NCBI GenBank assembly: GCA_936432065.2
Contig: OW386285.2
Span: 27,955,920-28,019,919, forward strand
DNA: 64,000 nucleotides
Direction: 5' to 3'
From: Rutpela maculata
Lineage: Eukaryota > Arthropoda > Insecta > Coleoptera > Cerambycidae
In this document: piece after piece, positions 22,420 through 34,862 of the stretch
Layout of the letters: each line of letters opens with the position of its first letter
How positions within the stretch are numbered: position 1 is the stretch's first letter
Program-made: the position numbers and the translations under genes
The notes under the pieces: model-generated
Told to the model about the DNA's origin: nothing
Databases searched by the model: none
The model's input: the letters and a program-made list of their open reading frames with translations, nothing else

Positions 22420-22612
22420 TCATATTGGACGTCACGTCATCTAACAGTGCAATGATTCGGATATAAAATTCGTGCAGTTTGCAGTTATTTCCTAAAATTA
22501 TTTAGTTGTATTCGGTCTGTGATATTAAGTTATAGTGTGTATTTAAGTGTAAAAGGGTTTAAATTGTTTTAAACATGACTAAAAAGTCATTTCAAAGGTC
22601 AATCGGATAACT
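22420..22612 (+). promoter_or_regulatory. Candidate pol II promoter and leader (weak)
   Basis: A CRE-like ACGTCACGTCA lies near 22,430, TATAAAAT at 22,462-22,469 and GCAGTT initiator-like words at 22,475-22,486. An ATG at 22,575 opens only 11 codons (MTKKSFQRSIG). The spacing is not ideal and no downstream exon was found. Confidence 0.2.
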
Positions 22613-23320
22613 TACGCCGTACGCCTGCCAGGTGTATGCCATACAAAAATATTCATAAATAAAAAACTAAGTCCTAGATGGAATTTTTTTTTTTTCAAAA
22701 AATTCTCCTGTATCTCGGCTTCAATTGCTTCGCTGCATATATTTGAAAATTTGCAAAAATAAAAAAGTTTGTCGCTTAGACAAAATATCAGTACATTCTT
22801 AGCGAAGCAATAAGATCATTGTTATTTAAAGAAAATAATAAGCAATAATCGATAGAAATAAAAAGACCATTGGAAGCGCTTGTTTGCGTAGATCGATAGC
22901 TCGATTAGATTTGAAGATATGGCGGGGTAAATTTTAAAAATCACGACTTTTATAATCAATTAATTTCTTAAGGTTTTTCGAAATAAAAAAAATATCTGTA
23001 CCACGAAAAAATACCTTATAAACAGCCATTTCTCATGTAGAATTGTTCACTTTATAAAAACTATAATGTCTGGTCTGGTTCTACACTGATTTTTTTTTCT
23101 CGAGAACGGAGGGACTTTTATAGTCTATTTCGCTCCACTATCAAGCAATTACAAGGGCAACGTCCATAAATGGAATTAATTTAAAATGTATGCTAGCGCT
23201 GAGGCATCTCCTGTCACATGACGTCACACGTTGTTTGCGCGCCTAACTGATTAATTCAAACTTCAATGTTGAATACCGTTTGTAAAAGAAAAAATAAGAA
23301 AAAAAATTGTATTAAGTGAA
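22613..23320. other. No recognisable feature
   Basis: No gene or repeat identified. Confidence 0.35.
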
Positions 23321-23324
23321 GATT

Positions 23325-23445
23325 CGCCTTGGTGCAATGAATTCCACTCCCATCCACCCACTTTATGTGAAAGCTCTTGAACACCTCCTCCCCCCCCCCC
23401 CCCCCCCCTGATTTAAGGAGGTAGTTTCTTAGCAACAAATTCATG
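23325..23445 (+). repeat. Family B-like fragment with 18-C tract
   Basis: CCATCCACCCACTT, an uninterrupted C-run near 23,391 and AAGGAGGTAG resemble the C-rich middle of family B. The match is partial and the tract may simply be a microsatellite. Confidence 0.35.
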
Positions 23446-23599
23446 CTGAAACACTTTTATTTCAATACTCCACTATTAGATAAAACTGTAAGCTTAAACA
23501 CATTCGACTTATGTAATAAGTTTTGGATTAAAAAACCTTCACCCCCCTAACTTCAGCTTTTCGATACTGCTCTGAACTTCCCGACTTCGAAAAATTTTC

Positions 23600-24595
23600 T
23601 CTCAATTAATTTAATTTCTTTGCTTTATTCACCGATACCCGCATCATTACGCCATCTTATAGTGAAAATCACCTCAAAAACTCTAATACTTTAATAAGTA
23701 TTCTAAATCAATTTGACGACCCACTGATTATTTACACAGATGCATCTAAAATCATTTCACATACTGGTCATTGAACTTAGAGAAAATTTTTAATCTGAAC
23801 ACCAATTGTACTATCTTCACCGCAGAGGCCATAGCAATATATGAAGCACTACAGTATGTTAAACAATGTAATCATCCAACTTCATCATTCTATCCGATTC
23901 CCTATCTGTTCTCAATGCAATAAATAATACACATTTAGTTATAAAGTCAATCCATACATCCTCAACATAAAAAACATCATTCACCAAATCCACTTAACCG
24001 GGAAAATAGTTATATTCGTTTGGGTTAAAGCACACATAGGCATAAAACATAATGAATACGTTGATAAACTAGCTAAAGAAGGCGCTTCCTCAAGATCCAC
24101 ACTACAATACAAAATTAATTTAGCAGACGTGTATAGTGTACTTACATTTAACATGAAAGACCTATGGAATTATCAATGGAATGAATAATGCTTTACTAAC
24201 CCTACTAGGTATACGATGATACACCCCAATATACCTAATAAACTTTGGCATGAAGATCTCCAAGTATCGAGAAAGTAAAGTATGTAACATCTCTCATTCG
24301 TTTAAAATTTGACCAAGCGTGTTATCCCGCGCACTTGCATAAAATTGGTATTTATACCTCACCAAATTGTGATCAATGTAAAACGACAGCTGACCTCGAC
24401 CATATATTTTTCGGATGTTCAAAATATCGAAATGCCTCTACCACATTAGTCAACAACATTACAAGAAATTGCAATATAATAGCTCCATTTAATTAATGTG
24501 CTCAGTTTACTGACTAAAGGATCTAGGAGAATTTATACGCATATTATAGGGTTCTTAGAAGAGACTGGAATTAAGTTGTAGGTTATCTTTGTTAC
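23600..24595 (+). pseudogene. Non-LTR retrotransposon 3' end: RNase H plus C-terminus
   Basis: The reading frames, with several breaks, contain the RNase H signatures PLIIYTDASKI, FTAEAIAIYEALQYV, ILSDSLSVLNAI and VWVKAHIG...NEYVDKLAKEGAS. These carry the D, E, D and H/D catalytic positions of retrotransposon RNase HI. Further on, NCDQCKTTADLDHIFFGCSK resembles the C-terminal CCHC-like motif of Jockey/I-group elements. There are multiple stops and shifts. The reverse transcriptase of the same element is not seen upstream. Confidence 0.75.
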
Positions 24596-24849
24596 CGTAT
24601 GTTTTTCCTTATGTTACTTACCCTTCCAACCGTGGTCCTCCCTGTAATGTCTATTTTAAAATGTCCTGACAGACCCCAGGACGAGAAGTGTGTGACCCTG
24701 TTATATCCTTTTTCGTCATCTTCTATATATATTCTTCTCTCTCTCGTGTTAGGTTAGACATATGATATTTTCTCATACTTATCATAGTATTCATGTATGT
24801 TGTATAAGCAATAAATTAATTTAAGATTTTAATTGACTTTTAAAAAATT

Positions 24850-25560
24850 GCGGCTGGCAGTATGGTCCTTGACCGAACGCCATAAAAAAAGTGAAGATTC
24901 TAAAAATACTAAAATTATATTTTTTGCACGGGACCTATTTGGCTTTAGAAGCAAACGTTCTACGACGATGGCGATTGATAAATTAACAACTATCGTAAAG
25001 TCCTGTGTTTTTGGATTTGTCAAAGGCTTTTGACTGTATCTCATCAAATATTAATCAAAATACTCGACTATTATGGTTTTTCTAACAGTAGCAAACTTCT
25101 ATTAGCATCCTACCTTAGCGAAAGATACCAATACGTCTTCCAAAATGGAATGAAGTTTGATCTGCTCAGTATTGAGCCCCACAAGGTTCAGTTTTGGACT
25201 CGCACAATTTATAATATACATAAGTGACCTTTCAGATAGGTTCAATATTAGTCATGTTTGCTGGTGACTGCAACATAACTGATCGTAATTGGGTCAGTAT
25301 TGTTGCATGAAGTCAAACTTAATTAACACATCCGTTGTCCAAAACAGATTTATTTCAAATAAATTGAGACTAAATATTACAAAAACAAAAACAGTAATTT
25401 TTGCTTTACGAAACACACATCATTTTAATAACTCTGATTCTGTAAAGTTTTTAGGACTGTACCTACAGTTGAAATCACGAATGTTGTCATTGAGGTCCTT
25501 TAATTTCCGAATCAAATCGACTCAAGGTCACACGGAATGGCATGCATGGGCGTATCATTG
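24850..25560 (+). pseudogene. Non-LTR reverse transcriptase fragment
   Basis: Motifs in order: FGFRSKRSTTMAIDKL (RT motif 2a-like), a degenerate FVKGFDC where LSKAFDC is expected, HQILIKILDYYGFSNSS, and FIIYISDLSDRF. Then a decayed ADD region precedes NKLRLNITKTKTVIFA and SVKFLGLYLQ. The frame shifts at several points and the catalytic YADD is not intact. It belongs to a different element from the RNase H just upstream, since the order would otherwise be reversed. Confidence 0.7.
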
Positions 25561-25565
25561 TTTGC

Positions 25566-25586
25566 AAAATAAATAAATAAATAAAT
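25566..25586. repeat. (AAAT)n microsatellite, likely LINE tail
   Basis: About five AAAT/AATA units directly follow the reverse transcriptase fragment and may be its 3' tail remnant. Confidence 0.5.
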
Positions 25587-25940
25587 GCGTCCACTGCACG
25601 CTACTGGGCTGACAGAAAGCTGGATGGTTGCCGCTTAACTGTCGATATATGAAGAAAAACCTTAATTTTGCCTTTTTTAGGGAATAAAAGGAGGTGGTAG
25701 AGGGAAACTGACACGATAGAATATTTTTTGTGTCCAAAATTGGCTTCAGCGCATCAAAATATCTCAGAAAAATTAAATCAGAACCTTAGACAAAACTTTT
25801 TTTTGTAGACCTAAGTAATCAAAGCGTCCTTTAAACTACATCATATAATGAAAAAAATGAGCCCCATAGAAGTCCGTAAACTCAGATCGATCGGAGATAT
25901 GAGGTCCTGAAGTGGGGTATAAAATATATGATATTTCTTA
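25587..25940. other. No recognisable feature
   Basis: No gene or repeat identified. Confidence 0.35.
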
Positions 25941-25944
25941 AATA

Positions 25945-26175
25945 AGGTAAATCCAGAAATTGAATATAAGCATAAACACACCACATGTAGCAGGCAACCT
26001 CCAAAACTAAACCCAAGGCTGTCCGGAAGGGGTTACACATTTGGAAAAACGCAATCATACATTCATACTCTCCAACATCGTCAGTGCCGGGGCTGGGGTT
26101 CGAACCCAGTACAGGATAGACAGTATGACCAACATATTCTCCACACAATACACGTTAGCCCCACTTAGCTACCAT
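25945..26175 (-). mobile_element. tRNA-derived SINE family C, copy 2
   Basis: On the minus strand the box A-like TAGCTAAGTGGGGCT, the box B GGGTTCGAACCCC, GATGTTGGAGAGTATGAATG, CCAAATGTGTAACCCC and TGTGGTGTGTTTATG follow the same order as the copy at 16.5 kb. Confidence 0.8.
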
Positions 26176-26367
26176 GCGTATAAAACGTTTATTTTTAGTT
26201 TTATATAGGCAAAGTATTACAAATTGTTATTGACATACAGTAATAATTTCATATGTGCTTAGTTCAATTTCCCTTAGGAATGTATTATTCGTCGCCTATT
26301 AAATGACGACGTTTCAAAGCGTGAGACTCGAGATCCTGTTTAGTCCAGTCGATGAAGGTATTTACCC

Positions 26368-28140
26368 ACAAAAATTTGCAAACTGAATAATTTTTTTTTA
26401 ATAAGTTCGTGAAAGTGTATGGAGTAATATCCTGAAAAGTTTACATTTCGCTCGGATGCAGAACATAAAAAAAAGTGAAAAAAAAATTTTTTCATTCATT
26501 TTTTCAAAATTTTGAAATTAAGTCAAGCTAGGAAAAAATAAAAAATATAGATGGATAGATCACGTATTTATGAACAAAAGATGTCCTAAAAAAATTTATC
26601 ACTAAAGCCACGGTTTTCCCGGAAAAAAATAGTCAAGTGTAACGTTATAACTCGGAGCGAGATACATCGTGCGCGCTTGAATACGCATGACTGTAACACC
26701 GACGCACTGAATTACATGTCACTAAATCAGAATTTGTTTAATCTATATGAGTGTTGGTTCATTTAAAAGATGGAAATTGTAGCTTTCTGTTGCTTTCTTG
26801 TTTTAAATAATACAAGCAAAGGATGGATGGGAAAAACATACCTATATATATATATATTATCACGCCCGAACTCAATAGTCGCAATAAAAAAACCGCTGCC
26901 CAAGGAATCACTACTTCCACATCCAGATTCTCTATTCAAGTCACTCACAACGAAAAAACTTTGTATGTGAAAATAATTGTTTATGGAACTTTAATAATAT
27001 AATATTTGAAATCCTCTACCCCAAAAACCCATAAAACGATACCCCACATCGGTAGTGGGGTCAGGGTGGTAGTGGTTGGTGGATGAAGTAAAAAATATTT
27101 TTAGGTTTCTGGTTCCTGTACATGCACTAAATCACATTTTTTTTTATCCCCTTTAATAAGGAGGTGGAGGTGGTAATGGGGGTGGCTAATGTCAAAATTT
27201 TTTTTGACACCTCAGCATCTCTTGTATATACTAAATACCAATTTCATGGACTCTTACCCCAAATTTACCCCAATTTACCCCCCACCCTTCGACCGAACAA
27301 GATGAAAATATAATCTAGTTCTAGATCTCGTTAAAGTACATATGTGTACCAAATTTCAAGTCAATATCTTAAACGGTTTCAGAGTAAACGTGCGCACAAA
27401 AAAAAGTTACAGACAGACAGACCGACAGACAGAATTTTTTTTTCCGCTCAAACTTAAAATTTCGACGTTTCACGACATTTTAAGCCTATTTGGACAATAA
27501 AAATTTTTAAAAATTTTTTTGTCGTTACTATACTTCCACTGAACGTGGAAGTAATATAGAAAAAAGTAAAAAACCTTTAAAAAAATTCTTTCTTCATTGA
27601 GAACTGTTAAAAAGTATGTACACTTCATGATTATTATGGTTTATTAAGTTGTAGTAACGTGGATTCAAAAAAAGCACATCTTAAATCATTTTAATTTCCT
27701 TGCTTGATGCACGCAAAAAAAGTTTTAATTTAAGAATATATTTATTTATCCTCCTATTCTCTAAGAAAGATGTTAAAAATGTTTCATCAGAAAGGGAAAA
27801 AAGCTTTATTTTACTCGTTAGAACTGCTAAGAGGTTCCATAGTATGCATTTAACCTTGCGCTTGGCCGAACAGAGTGACAAAGTTACTTCACTATTTTTT
27901 TCCAGGAATACCCTAGCTTTAGCGATAAATTTTATTAGGATAATTTTTGTTCAGAAACACGGGGTCTATCCACCTGTTTTTTTTTCCTAGCTTGACGTAA
28001 TTTAAAAATGTTGAAAAAATGGATGAAAAAAAATTTTTTTCACTTTTTTTTTATGTTCTTATATATAATATCTCCAGGATATTATTCTATACACTTTCAC
28101 GAACTCATTAAAAAAAATTATTCAGTTTGCAAATTTTTGT
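26368..28140. mobile_element. Long-TIR element I, interrupted by family B
   Basis: The left arm (about 26,368-26,690) is inverted at about 27,860-28,140. The ends pair as ACAAAAATTTGCAAACTGAA with its complement, the middle shares GTTCGTGAAAGTGTAT, and the inner part shares CTTTAGYGATAAATTTT. Without the inserted family B copy it would be about 1.1 kb. No transposase remnant is seen. Confidence 0.75.
26885..27553 (-). mobile_element. Repeat family B, complete copy
   Basis: Read on the minus strand it starts ACTTCCACGTTCAGTGGAAG. It passes through the GTCTGTCTGTC tract, GTGCGCACGTTTACTCTG, GATCTAGAACTAGATTATAT, a CACCACCC-rich middle and ACTACCGATGTGGG. It ends CTGGATGTGGAAGTAGTGA...GGGCAGCGG. 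The 15-bp ACTTCCACRTCCAG at both ends forms a TIR set slightly inside the right end. It matches the copy at 34.2-34.9 kb along its length. Confidence 0.8.
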
Positions 28141-28149
28141 AGCTTTCAC

Positions 28150-29240
28150 TATAAAATGTTCTCTGTCGTCTGGGCTAGTTGAAGAATCTCGAAACATACT
28201 GTAAGTGAACTGAAATTGACTTGTCGGAAGAATTAATTATGAAAACAACGCTGTCAGATTATCTGTGGATCTTTGTCGTAAAGTTAATTCGGTGTGTAAC
28301 AGCATTTAAATTTTGCATGTTCATTTCGGTGGTAATTAAAATTTTAAACAAGGCGACGGCACTGAAAACATGACGCCGTGATGCATGCGAGATTTTAGAT
28401 TTTATAATAAATTTCACCAGAAGTCCCGAAGGTAAACATATTTTTTTGGCGTTTTAAAGAAAGTGTAATTGGCACGATGAATGTACTGATACGAAAAACA
28501 CACCACGCTATTTTAATCCGAAGTCAAGATTATGTTAATGATAAATTAAAATACAGTTTAACAATGATATGTAGTTTTTAGTTTCTTTCTGGTTGTCGTT
28601 ATGAATTATTTACTACAGTTATGCATAATTTTATTAATTTGGTTGTTGTTGCTTTGGTAATACTCCAGTCAGTATACAGAGTGATTTACCATGACATGCG
28701 GAAATTAAAATGGCGTTCTAGTCTTATATGTGGGAAAGTCCATGCAAAATTTTAGAGTGATCCTAGACAATTTAGTAATTTTTGTTGCATTAAAACTTGC
28801 AAAGTTACTGTTATCTGTCTGTGGTCAGTGATAGGGTAAAAAACTTAGTTGAGAAAGAATATATAGGAGATGTTTACATTTCCTTAATTGGCATAAAAAG
28901 TTAAGCTGGCGCGTCCTCAAAGTGCCGCATTTCTTACTTTCAGTCGAACGCCGCGGCAGGTACAAAGTACGACCGTTTGGTGTTTTTCGTAATCGACGGG
29001 TGTAAGTAAATATCCTACTTGTTATTGTAGAGTTCACTGACATAGGGTCAATGTGTCGAAAGACATTGACCATATTAAAATAAATTGTATTCTTATAATA
29101 CAGTAAAAGTCGACCTTCTCTATAGGGGGTGCTCACAAATAATTCCCGGCAAGCTGATTTTTTCAGGGTCGATGGGGGGGGTGTCTCCCGAGTATCTGGC
29201 CAAAAAGTCACAGTCCACACCCCTTGCAGAGCGTTGCAAT
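28150..29240. other. No recognisable feature
   Basis: A 131-codon ORF on the minus strand (28,825-29,220) shows no recognisable domain and a low-complexity reading. No repeat identified. Confidence 0.3.
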
Positions 29241-29246
29241 AGGGGT

Positions 29247-29728
29247 GGTTTCTTATTTTTTGTTTTTTTTTGAATTTTTTTTCAGCTTGTACATAATATT
29301 CTCTACAACTTTGCCTAATAAAATTTTTTTGTAACTTTGATTTTTGACGGTCCAGCGCCCATTATATGGGAGAACATTCACCATATTTATTTACTATGGT
29401 TCAGGAAACATACAAACAAAAGGCTGAATAACTGGTTATTGCAGGGTTGATTGAGAACTGTCTCCTGAGTCTCCAACAAAAAAAAAAATGGTTGGAGATT
29501 CAGGAGACAGTTCTCAATCAACCCTGCAAAAACCAGCTATTCAGACTTTTGTTTGTATGTTTCCTGAACCATAGTAAATAAATATGGTGAATGTTTTCCC
29601 ATATAATGGGCGCTGGACCGTCAAAAGTCAAAGTTACAAAAAATTTTATTAGGCAAAGTTGTAGAGAATATTACTATGTACAAGCTGGAAAAAGAAAATT
29701 TCAAAAAAAAAACGAAAAATAAGAAACC
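29247..29728. mobile_element. Long hairpin element, 13-bp spacer
   Basis: Arms 29,247-29,477 and 29,491-29,728 are inverted copies, containing GACGGTCCAGCGCCCATTAT and CAGGAGACAGTTCTCAATCA. They are separated only by an A-rich spacer. The hairpin stops within about 20 bases of a family A fragment. No coding sequence. Confidence 0.85.
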
Positions 29729-29749
29729 ATTGATTTTCTTCAATAAAAG

Positions 29750-29988
29750 AATAGGGTTCTTCCTCTAGCTAACACTAACTTACTTTCCAAATTTCAATAC
29801 AATCGGACTTTTCTTTCTTAAGTTATCGTGCTTACAAGAAACGTGATGGGCGGACAGTCAGACAGACGGACATTTTGAAAGTTGTTCAGAATTCGTTCAC
29901 TAACACAATGATATCAATTTTTTTTCTCTACGAGCGATATTTCCGGTTTTATAAATGTGCCGATCTTCGTTTTTGCAAAGAGTATAAT
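29750..29988 (+). mobile_element. Family A right-end fragment
   Basis: AATAGGGTTCTTCCTCTAGC, the GACGGAC-type tract, GTTCAGAATTCGTTCACTAA and the terminal GCAAAGAGTATAAT match the right third of family A. The TIR has one change (C to A). Confidence 0.8.
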
Positions 29989-31905
29989 CCCATTTTTTTG
30001 GAAATCACTTGTTTGAGAAACATTTTACAAACTACTCATGAATTGCAAAATCGATATTTTTTGAATTTTTTTAATTTGCGATCTACAAATTTATCCAACT
30101 GCATCTGAACTAACCATTTACTTAGGGACTTGGGGAGATAAAGCATAAATAAATATGCTTATGGGCAGAGAAGTGAAACCGGTTAAGAGTTCATTATCTA
30201 TCTAATTGGTTAGAAAAGTAAAGTTTTGCCTAAACTACCTACTTAAAATTTGTGTTATCAGTTATGGATCAGAAAGTTTGTTTCATTTGACCTACCGCAT
30301 ATTAAGATAATTAGCGCTGAAATCTGCGATCTGCATCCAAACAAGAATTTATTTTGCCAGACTCGTCGGTTAACAGTTATATGACAGAAACGGCAATTGA
30401 AGACTTAAGACGTTTATCGGCATGGATGTAATTGTAATTCTTTCTTGAGAATATTCTTAAAATAGTCCCTAGAGAGTTGTTTTTTTCTATTATCGCAAGA
30501 GAGGATGTTGTCGGCTACCTGATACTATGAATGAGACGGGTAGGATCCATGCCGGATGCTGTACGGGAATCATTTCAATTACGAGCAGCTAAAAGCGAAA
30601 GTTTAGCAATTTCCCATGTGAACGTTTATCTCGGGAATTATCCAAATTTGTCTTGCGAATAAATATTTGGATATGACAAATAATTCAAATAAATTTTTAT
30701 TAAAAATCAGATTTATTTATTTTATTTATATTAATTATTTTATGATACAATATCAAAACAGAAGACTCCAATTACAGAATACAAGGGAAAAAGTAGGAAT
30801 ATCATCTAACAATGATCAAATTAATTTCATTTAAAAATAAAGGGGCGGGGCGCCAGAATTCCGGCTTTTCAAATAGGGGACATACACACATATATTTCCA
30901 ACAAAATTCCGACTTACGTAGAAGAAAACTATGGCCAGTTCTCCGTTTATATCAGGAGCATCATGACTGAGCAATATTTAGTAAAAACATATACGTAAGG
31001 GAAGTATCATATTAAATTTAATAGTGATGCAAAAACTCGGAATGAATTACTTACATGGCATGATATAATTCCTTTACATTACAAAACATAAACATATACG
31101 TACCTGTATTAGCATACTGGAAAACTCATAAACAAATTATTGGTACTTGTCATGTCCAGCTCCTAGTTTGTGTAAATACTATCACTATTATTATTGTTTC
31201 CCGCGCTATTCGATATTGAAGCCTTCGACGGTATGTAATTACATACCTAATTACGATAGTGTAAAACAGGAATATGCATTGAACTCCCCGCATATTTACT
31301 TTGATACTTGGTAAAAAAAACAGCTGCGAAAAACAGCCTGGAAAAATAAACCTAGAAAAAAATAAATACATTTTTGATACAAATAATGACAATGCCAAAA
31401 AGATTCAAAATGTAATTGCAGTTGTGAAATGTTTCCTTGTTTTAGCATTCCATTTTATTATGAAAATATAAAATCACAGCAGAAAAATTGTTGAAAATAT
31501 TTATGTTATTATGTTATTAGAACATAATAAATTGTCCTTGCCCCAGGGTATAAGTTCAATAAAAAGAAAACTTTTACTTTCAGAAGTTAATCGAAAGTTA
31601 AGTGAGTTCCTCTTCAGTATAATAGTTTTAGTTTAGACAACTGTATATTGATCAAGGTTTGTGGAAAATCTATTAAAGGTGATGTTCTCTAATGCAATGT
31701 GGAAATTACTTATGAAATAAATCAGATAGTCGAAAAACGCTTGGACATGTGGATTCTTTTTTTGTTGTTGTTGACGTGAATGTCTTGGGACTTTTATAAC
31801 GTTGTTCGCCAATACTTTGTAGATATTTGAGTCAACTTTCAGAATAGTTTTTTCCGGGCTTTAGCGAAATTTCACCTAATATGTCTGAGGCTATTAGCAA
31901 TTCAT
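29989..31905. other. No recognisable feature
   Basis: About 1.9 kb of AT-rich DNA with only short ORFs and no domain, TIR or repeat match that I can see. Confidence 0.4.
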
Positions 31906-33059
31906 TAATAACGCAGGCACACACTATAAAAAAGTGGTCTGTTCTTTTGACTAGACCAACTTATCTTTATGTATTTTGACGCACTGAATTCGAATCCGGA
32001 GTCAGAATTATTCCATCATCCACCTTGTAAGTTGCGAAAATAACCTATAGTACAGTCATTTGGTAGTTTTACCTGGAAAGTTTTCCAGGAGTTTTGAAAA
32101 TTGGTGATTTTATAGATTTCAATGTGCTCTTTCCGAATTTCTACTTTGCCACCTCTTATCTTTACCGCTTCCGCCGCCATATTGGAAAAATGTCGCCTAA
32201 AAACGGTTTTTTGACAATATCTTCTTTTCGATTCATTTTACGATAAAAACAATTATATAGTAAATGAAACTAGAGAAAATTTCCTATAATTTTTTTAATA
32301 ACCTTTTTTTTTTGTAAAATGAATAGTTTTAGCGTACGAGCGCCGCAAAATTTGCTCCAACATGCGTTTTGGCCAAAAAACTCATTTCCACACCACTATG
32401 AGGTAGAGTAAGTGGCGCGTTTTTTTATTGTGGTATTCCCAGTAGACCTAATCCACATGCAATGCACTATTCCATTTCGCGTATTCTCCTTCGCTTCGCT
32501 GTTCTTGATGGACCAGGCACGGCCGACTCTTACTAGAGTCGGCCGTGGACCAGGTGTTGCGAGTTCATCGTCTTCAGTACCGATCAAAACGTCACAGATA
32601 GAAATTTCATTCCCATCATCCGCGATGGGATTATCAGTTTCATTGGAATCCTCTTCGTCCGATTTCATCATACTTTGCTCGAGAACAGTCTCCATTTCTT
32701 CATCTTCATCGTTATCTTGTGATGGAATTTGCGAATTATAACAGGTACCACTACAATTCGTGCATATAACGGAGCTCTGCAACCACAGGCTTTCTCACAT
32801 CCCTTTTTGCATTTGCAAGAAATAAGTTTTAACAAGGTTTCCGGAGCTGGGGTTCGAGTGCGGTGACAGGAATTATCCCATTATTGTTTCTTTTCCATCC
32901 CCATTGCTCTGCATTTTATTCTTTCCCATACCACTGCTGAACCTGGTGATGGTTCGGAATGAATGTTGTAGTGCTGCTACTTCTGCTGGTGGTAGCGATG
33001 CAATATTAAATTTACTTTTATATGCTGATTTTTTGAAGCATGCATATCTATAGTTGTTT

Positions 33060-33780
33060 ACCTAAGATCACTACTGTAAATAGTAAAAAACACACTACCT
33101 GCCGTCTATGTAAGTTGAATTTTACATATTGTAAACAAAACGCACTTTAAACAAATCGCACGGTAAACAAAACGCACGGAACACGCAATTATAGGTGGCT
33201 TATATCGCTAACGCGGGGTTTAAAAGAACAAATGCGCCTACTTAATTTTCAAACTCTGTCAAAACTGACATAATATTTGATGAATAATATTGTTGACTAG
33301 TAAACTAAATTCAGATTTTACTAAATACATAAATAAATATGATCGTAGGTAATAGTATATTACGTAATGAGTGTTGTAAGAAGCATATTACGCACGAATG
33401 GAAAAGTTACGCACGATGCCGCGTAGCGGCGAGTGCGTATTTCCATGAGTGCGTAATTGCTTTACAACTCGAATTATGTACTATACTTTACCTACGATCA
33501 TATTTATTTAATTATTTAGTAAAATCTGGATTTAGTTTACTAGTCAACAATATTATTCAATAAATATTATGTTAGTTTTGACAGCGTTTGAAAATTACGT
33601 AGGCGCATTTGTTTTTTTAAACCCCGCGTCAGCGATATAAGCCACCTATAATTGCGTGTCTCGTGCATTTTGTTTACCGTGCGATTTGTTTACAGTGTGT
33701 TTTTTTTACAATGTGTAAAATTCAACTTACATAGATGGCAGGTAGTGTGTTTTTTACTATTTACAGTAGTGTTCGTAGGT
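33060..33780. mobile_element. Palindrome K with MITE J at its centre
   Basis: Arms of equal length (33,070-33,340 and 33,500-33,770) are inverted copies, with ACTACTGTAAATAGTAAAAA at one end and its complement at the other. The ends extend to ACCTAAGATC and GTTCGTAGGT. The centre is a complete MITE J copy. The complex interrupts the CXC gene; TTA next to both outer junctions may be the target duplication. Confidence 0.75.
33341..33499 (+). mobile_element. MITE J, copy 1
   Basis: It begins GATCGTAGGTAATAGTATAT and ends TACCTACGATC. The core holds GCCGCGTAGCGGC, a 13-base palindrome. It lies at the exact centre of palindrome K. Confidence 0.75.
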
Positions 33781-33925
33781 AAAGTATAGTACATAATTCG
33801 AGTTGTAAAGCAATTACGCACTCATGGAAATACGCATTCGCCGCTACGCGGCATTGTGCGTAACTTTTCGATTCGTGCGTAATATGCTTCTTACAACAAT
33901 CATTACGTAATATACTATTAACGAC
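33771..33925 (-). mobile_element. MITE J, copy 2, next to palindrome K
   Basis: Same sequence as copy 1 in reverse, including GCCGCTACGCGGC and CATTACGTAATATACTA, directly abutting the right end of K. The gene sequence resumes right after it. Confidence 0.75.
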
Positions 33926-34167
33926 ATACTTTTCACACTACTGTAATCGTACAATGCAACAATGAATTCTCCAGCTTTAGCAATGCTCTCTGGATCAGCA
34001 TTTGGGTTTTTGAATACCTGGATAACCTCGTTTAAATCTGGATTTTTTCGGAGTACATTAATACATTTTATTTTTCCTTGATTAAAGCTGCTGATGTATC
34101 ACAGCCACTGAAGGCGTGCAAGAATAATATATGATCTGCGGCTGTTTTATCTATGATAGTTTTTTAC

Positions 34168-34862
34168 TTCCACGTCCAGTGGAAGTATAGTAACGACAAA
34201 AAAATTTTTGAAAATTTTTATTGTCCAAATAGGCTTAAAATGTCATGAAACGTCGAGATTTTAAGTTTGAGCGAAAAAAAATTTTCTGTCTGTCTGTCTA
34301 ACTTTTTTTGTGCGCACGTTTACTCTGGAACCGTTTAAGATATTGACTTGAAATTTGGTACACATATGTACTTTAACGAGATCTAGAACTAGATTATATT
34401 TTCATCTTGTTCCGTCGAAGGGTTGGGGGGTAAATCGGGGTAAATTTGGGGTAAATGGGTAAATCAAGCAGGTAAGAGTCCATGAAATTGGTATTTAGTA
34501 TATACAAGAGAAGCTAAGGTCTCAAAAAAATTTTTGGCATTAGCCACCCCCATTACCACCCCCACCTCCTTATTAAAGGGGATGGAAAAAAAATGTTATT
34601 TAGTTTATGTACAGGAACCAGAAACCTCAAAATATTTTTTTACTTCATCCACCCCCCCACTACCACCCCCCTATCACCACCCCCACCCAACTACCGATGT
34701 GGAGTATCGTTTTATGGGTTTTTGGGATAGAGGATTTCAAATATTATATTATTAAAGTTCCATAAACAATTATTTTCACATACAAAGTTTTTTCGTTGTG
34801 AGTGACTTGGATAGAGAATCTGGATGTGGAAGTAGTGATTCCTTGGGCAGCGGTTTTTTGTT
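34168..34862 (+). mobile_element. Repeat family B, complete copy, inside the CXC gene
   Basis: It starts ACTTCCACGTCCAGTGGAAG, a terminal hairpin, and ends CTGGATGTGGAAGTAGTGATT...GGGCAGCGG. The inner order matches the copy at 26.9-27.6 kb. T-runs lie on both junctions, so the exact target duplication is not readable. The insertion separates two parts of one ancestral reading frame, so it is younger than the gene. Confidence 0.85.

Noticed and set aside
32412..32741. 109-codon serine-rich ORF on the plus strand
   Set aside because: It is the antisense shadow of the acidic tail of the CXC gene remnant.
34534..34755. Proline-rich 73-codon ORF
   Set aside because: It is the translated CCACCCCC tract of family B and is not conserved in the other copies.
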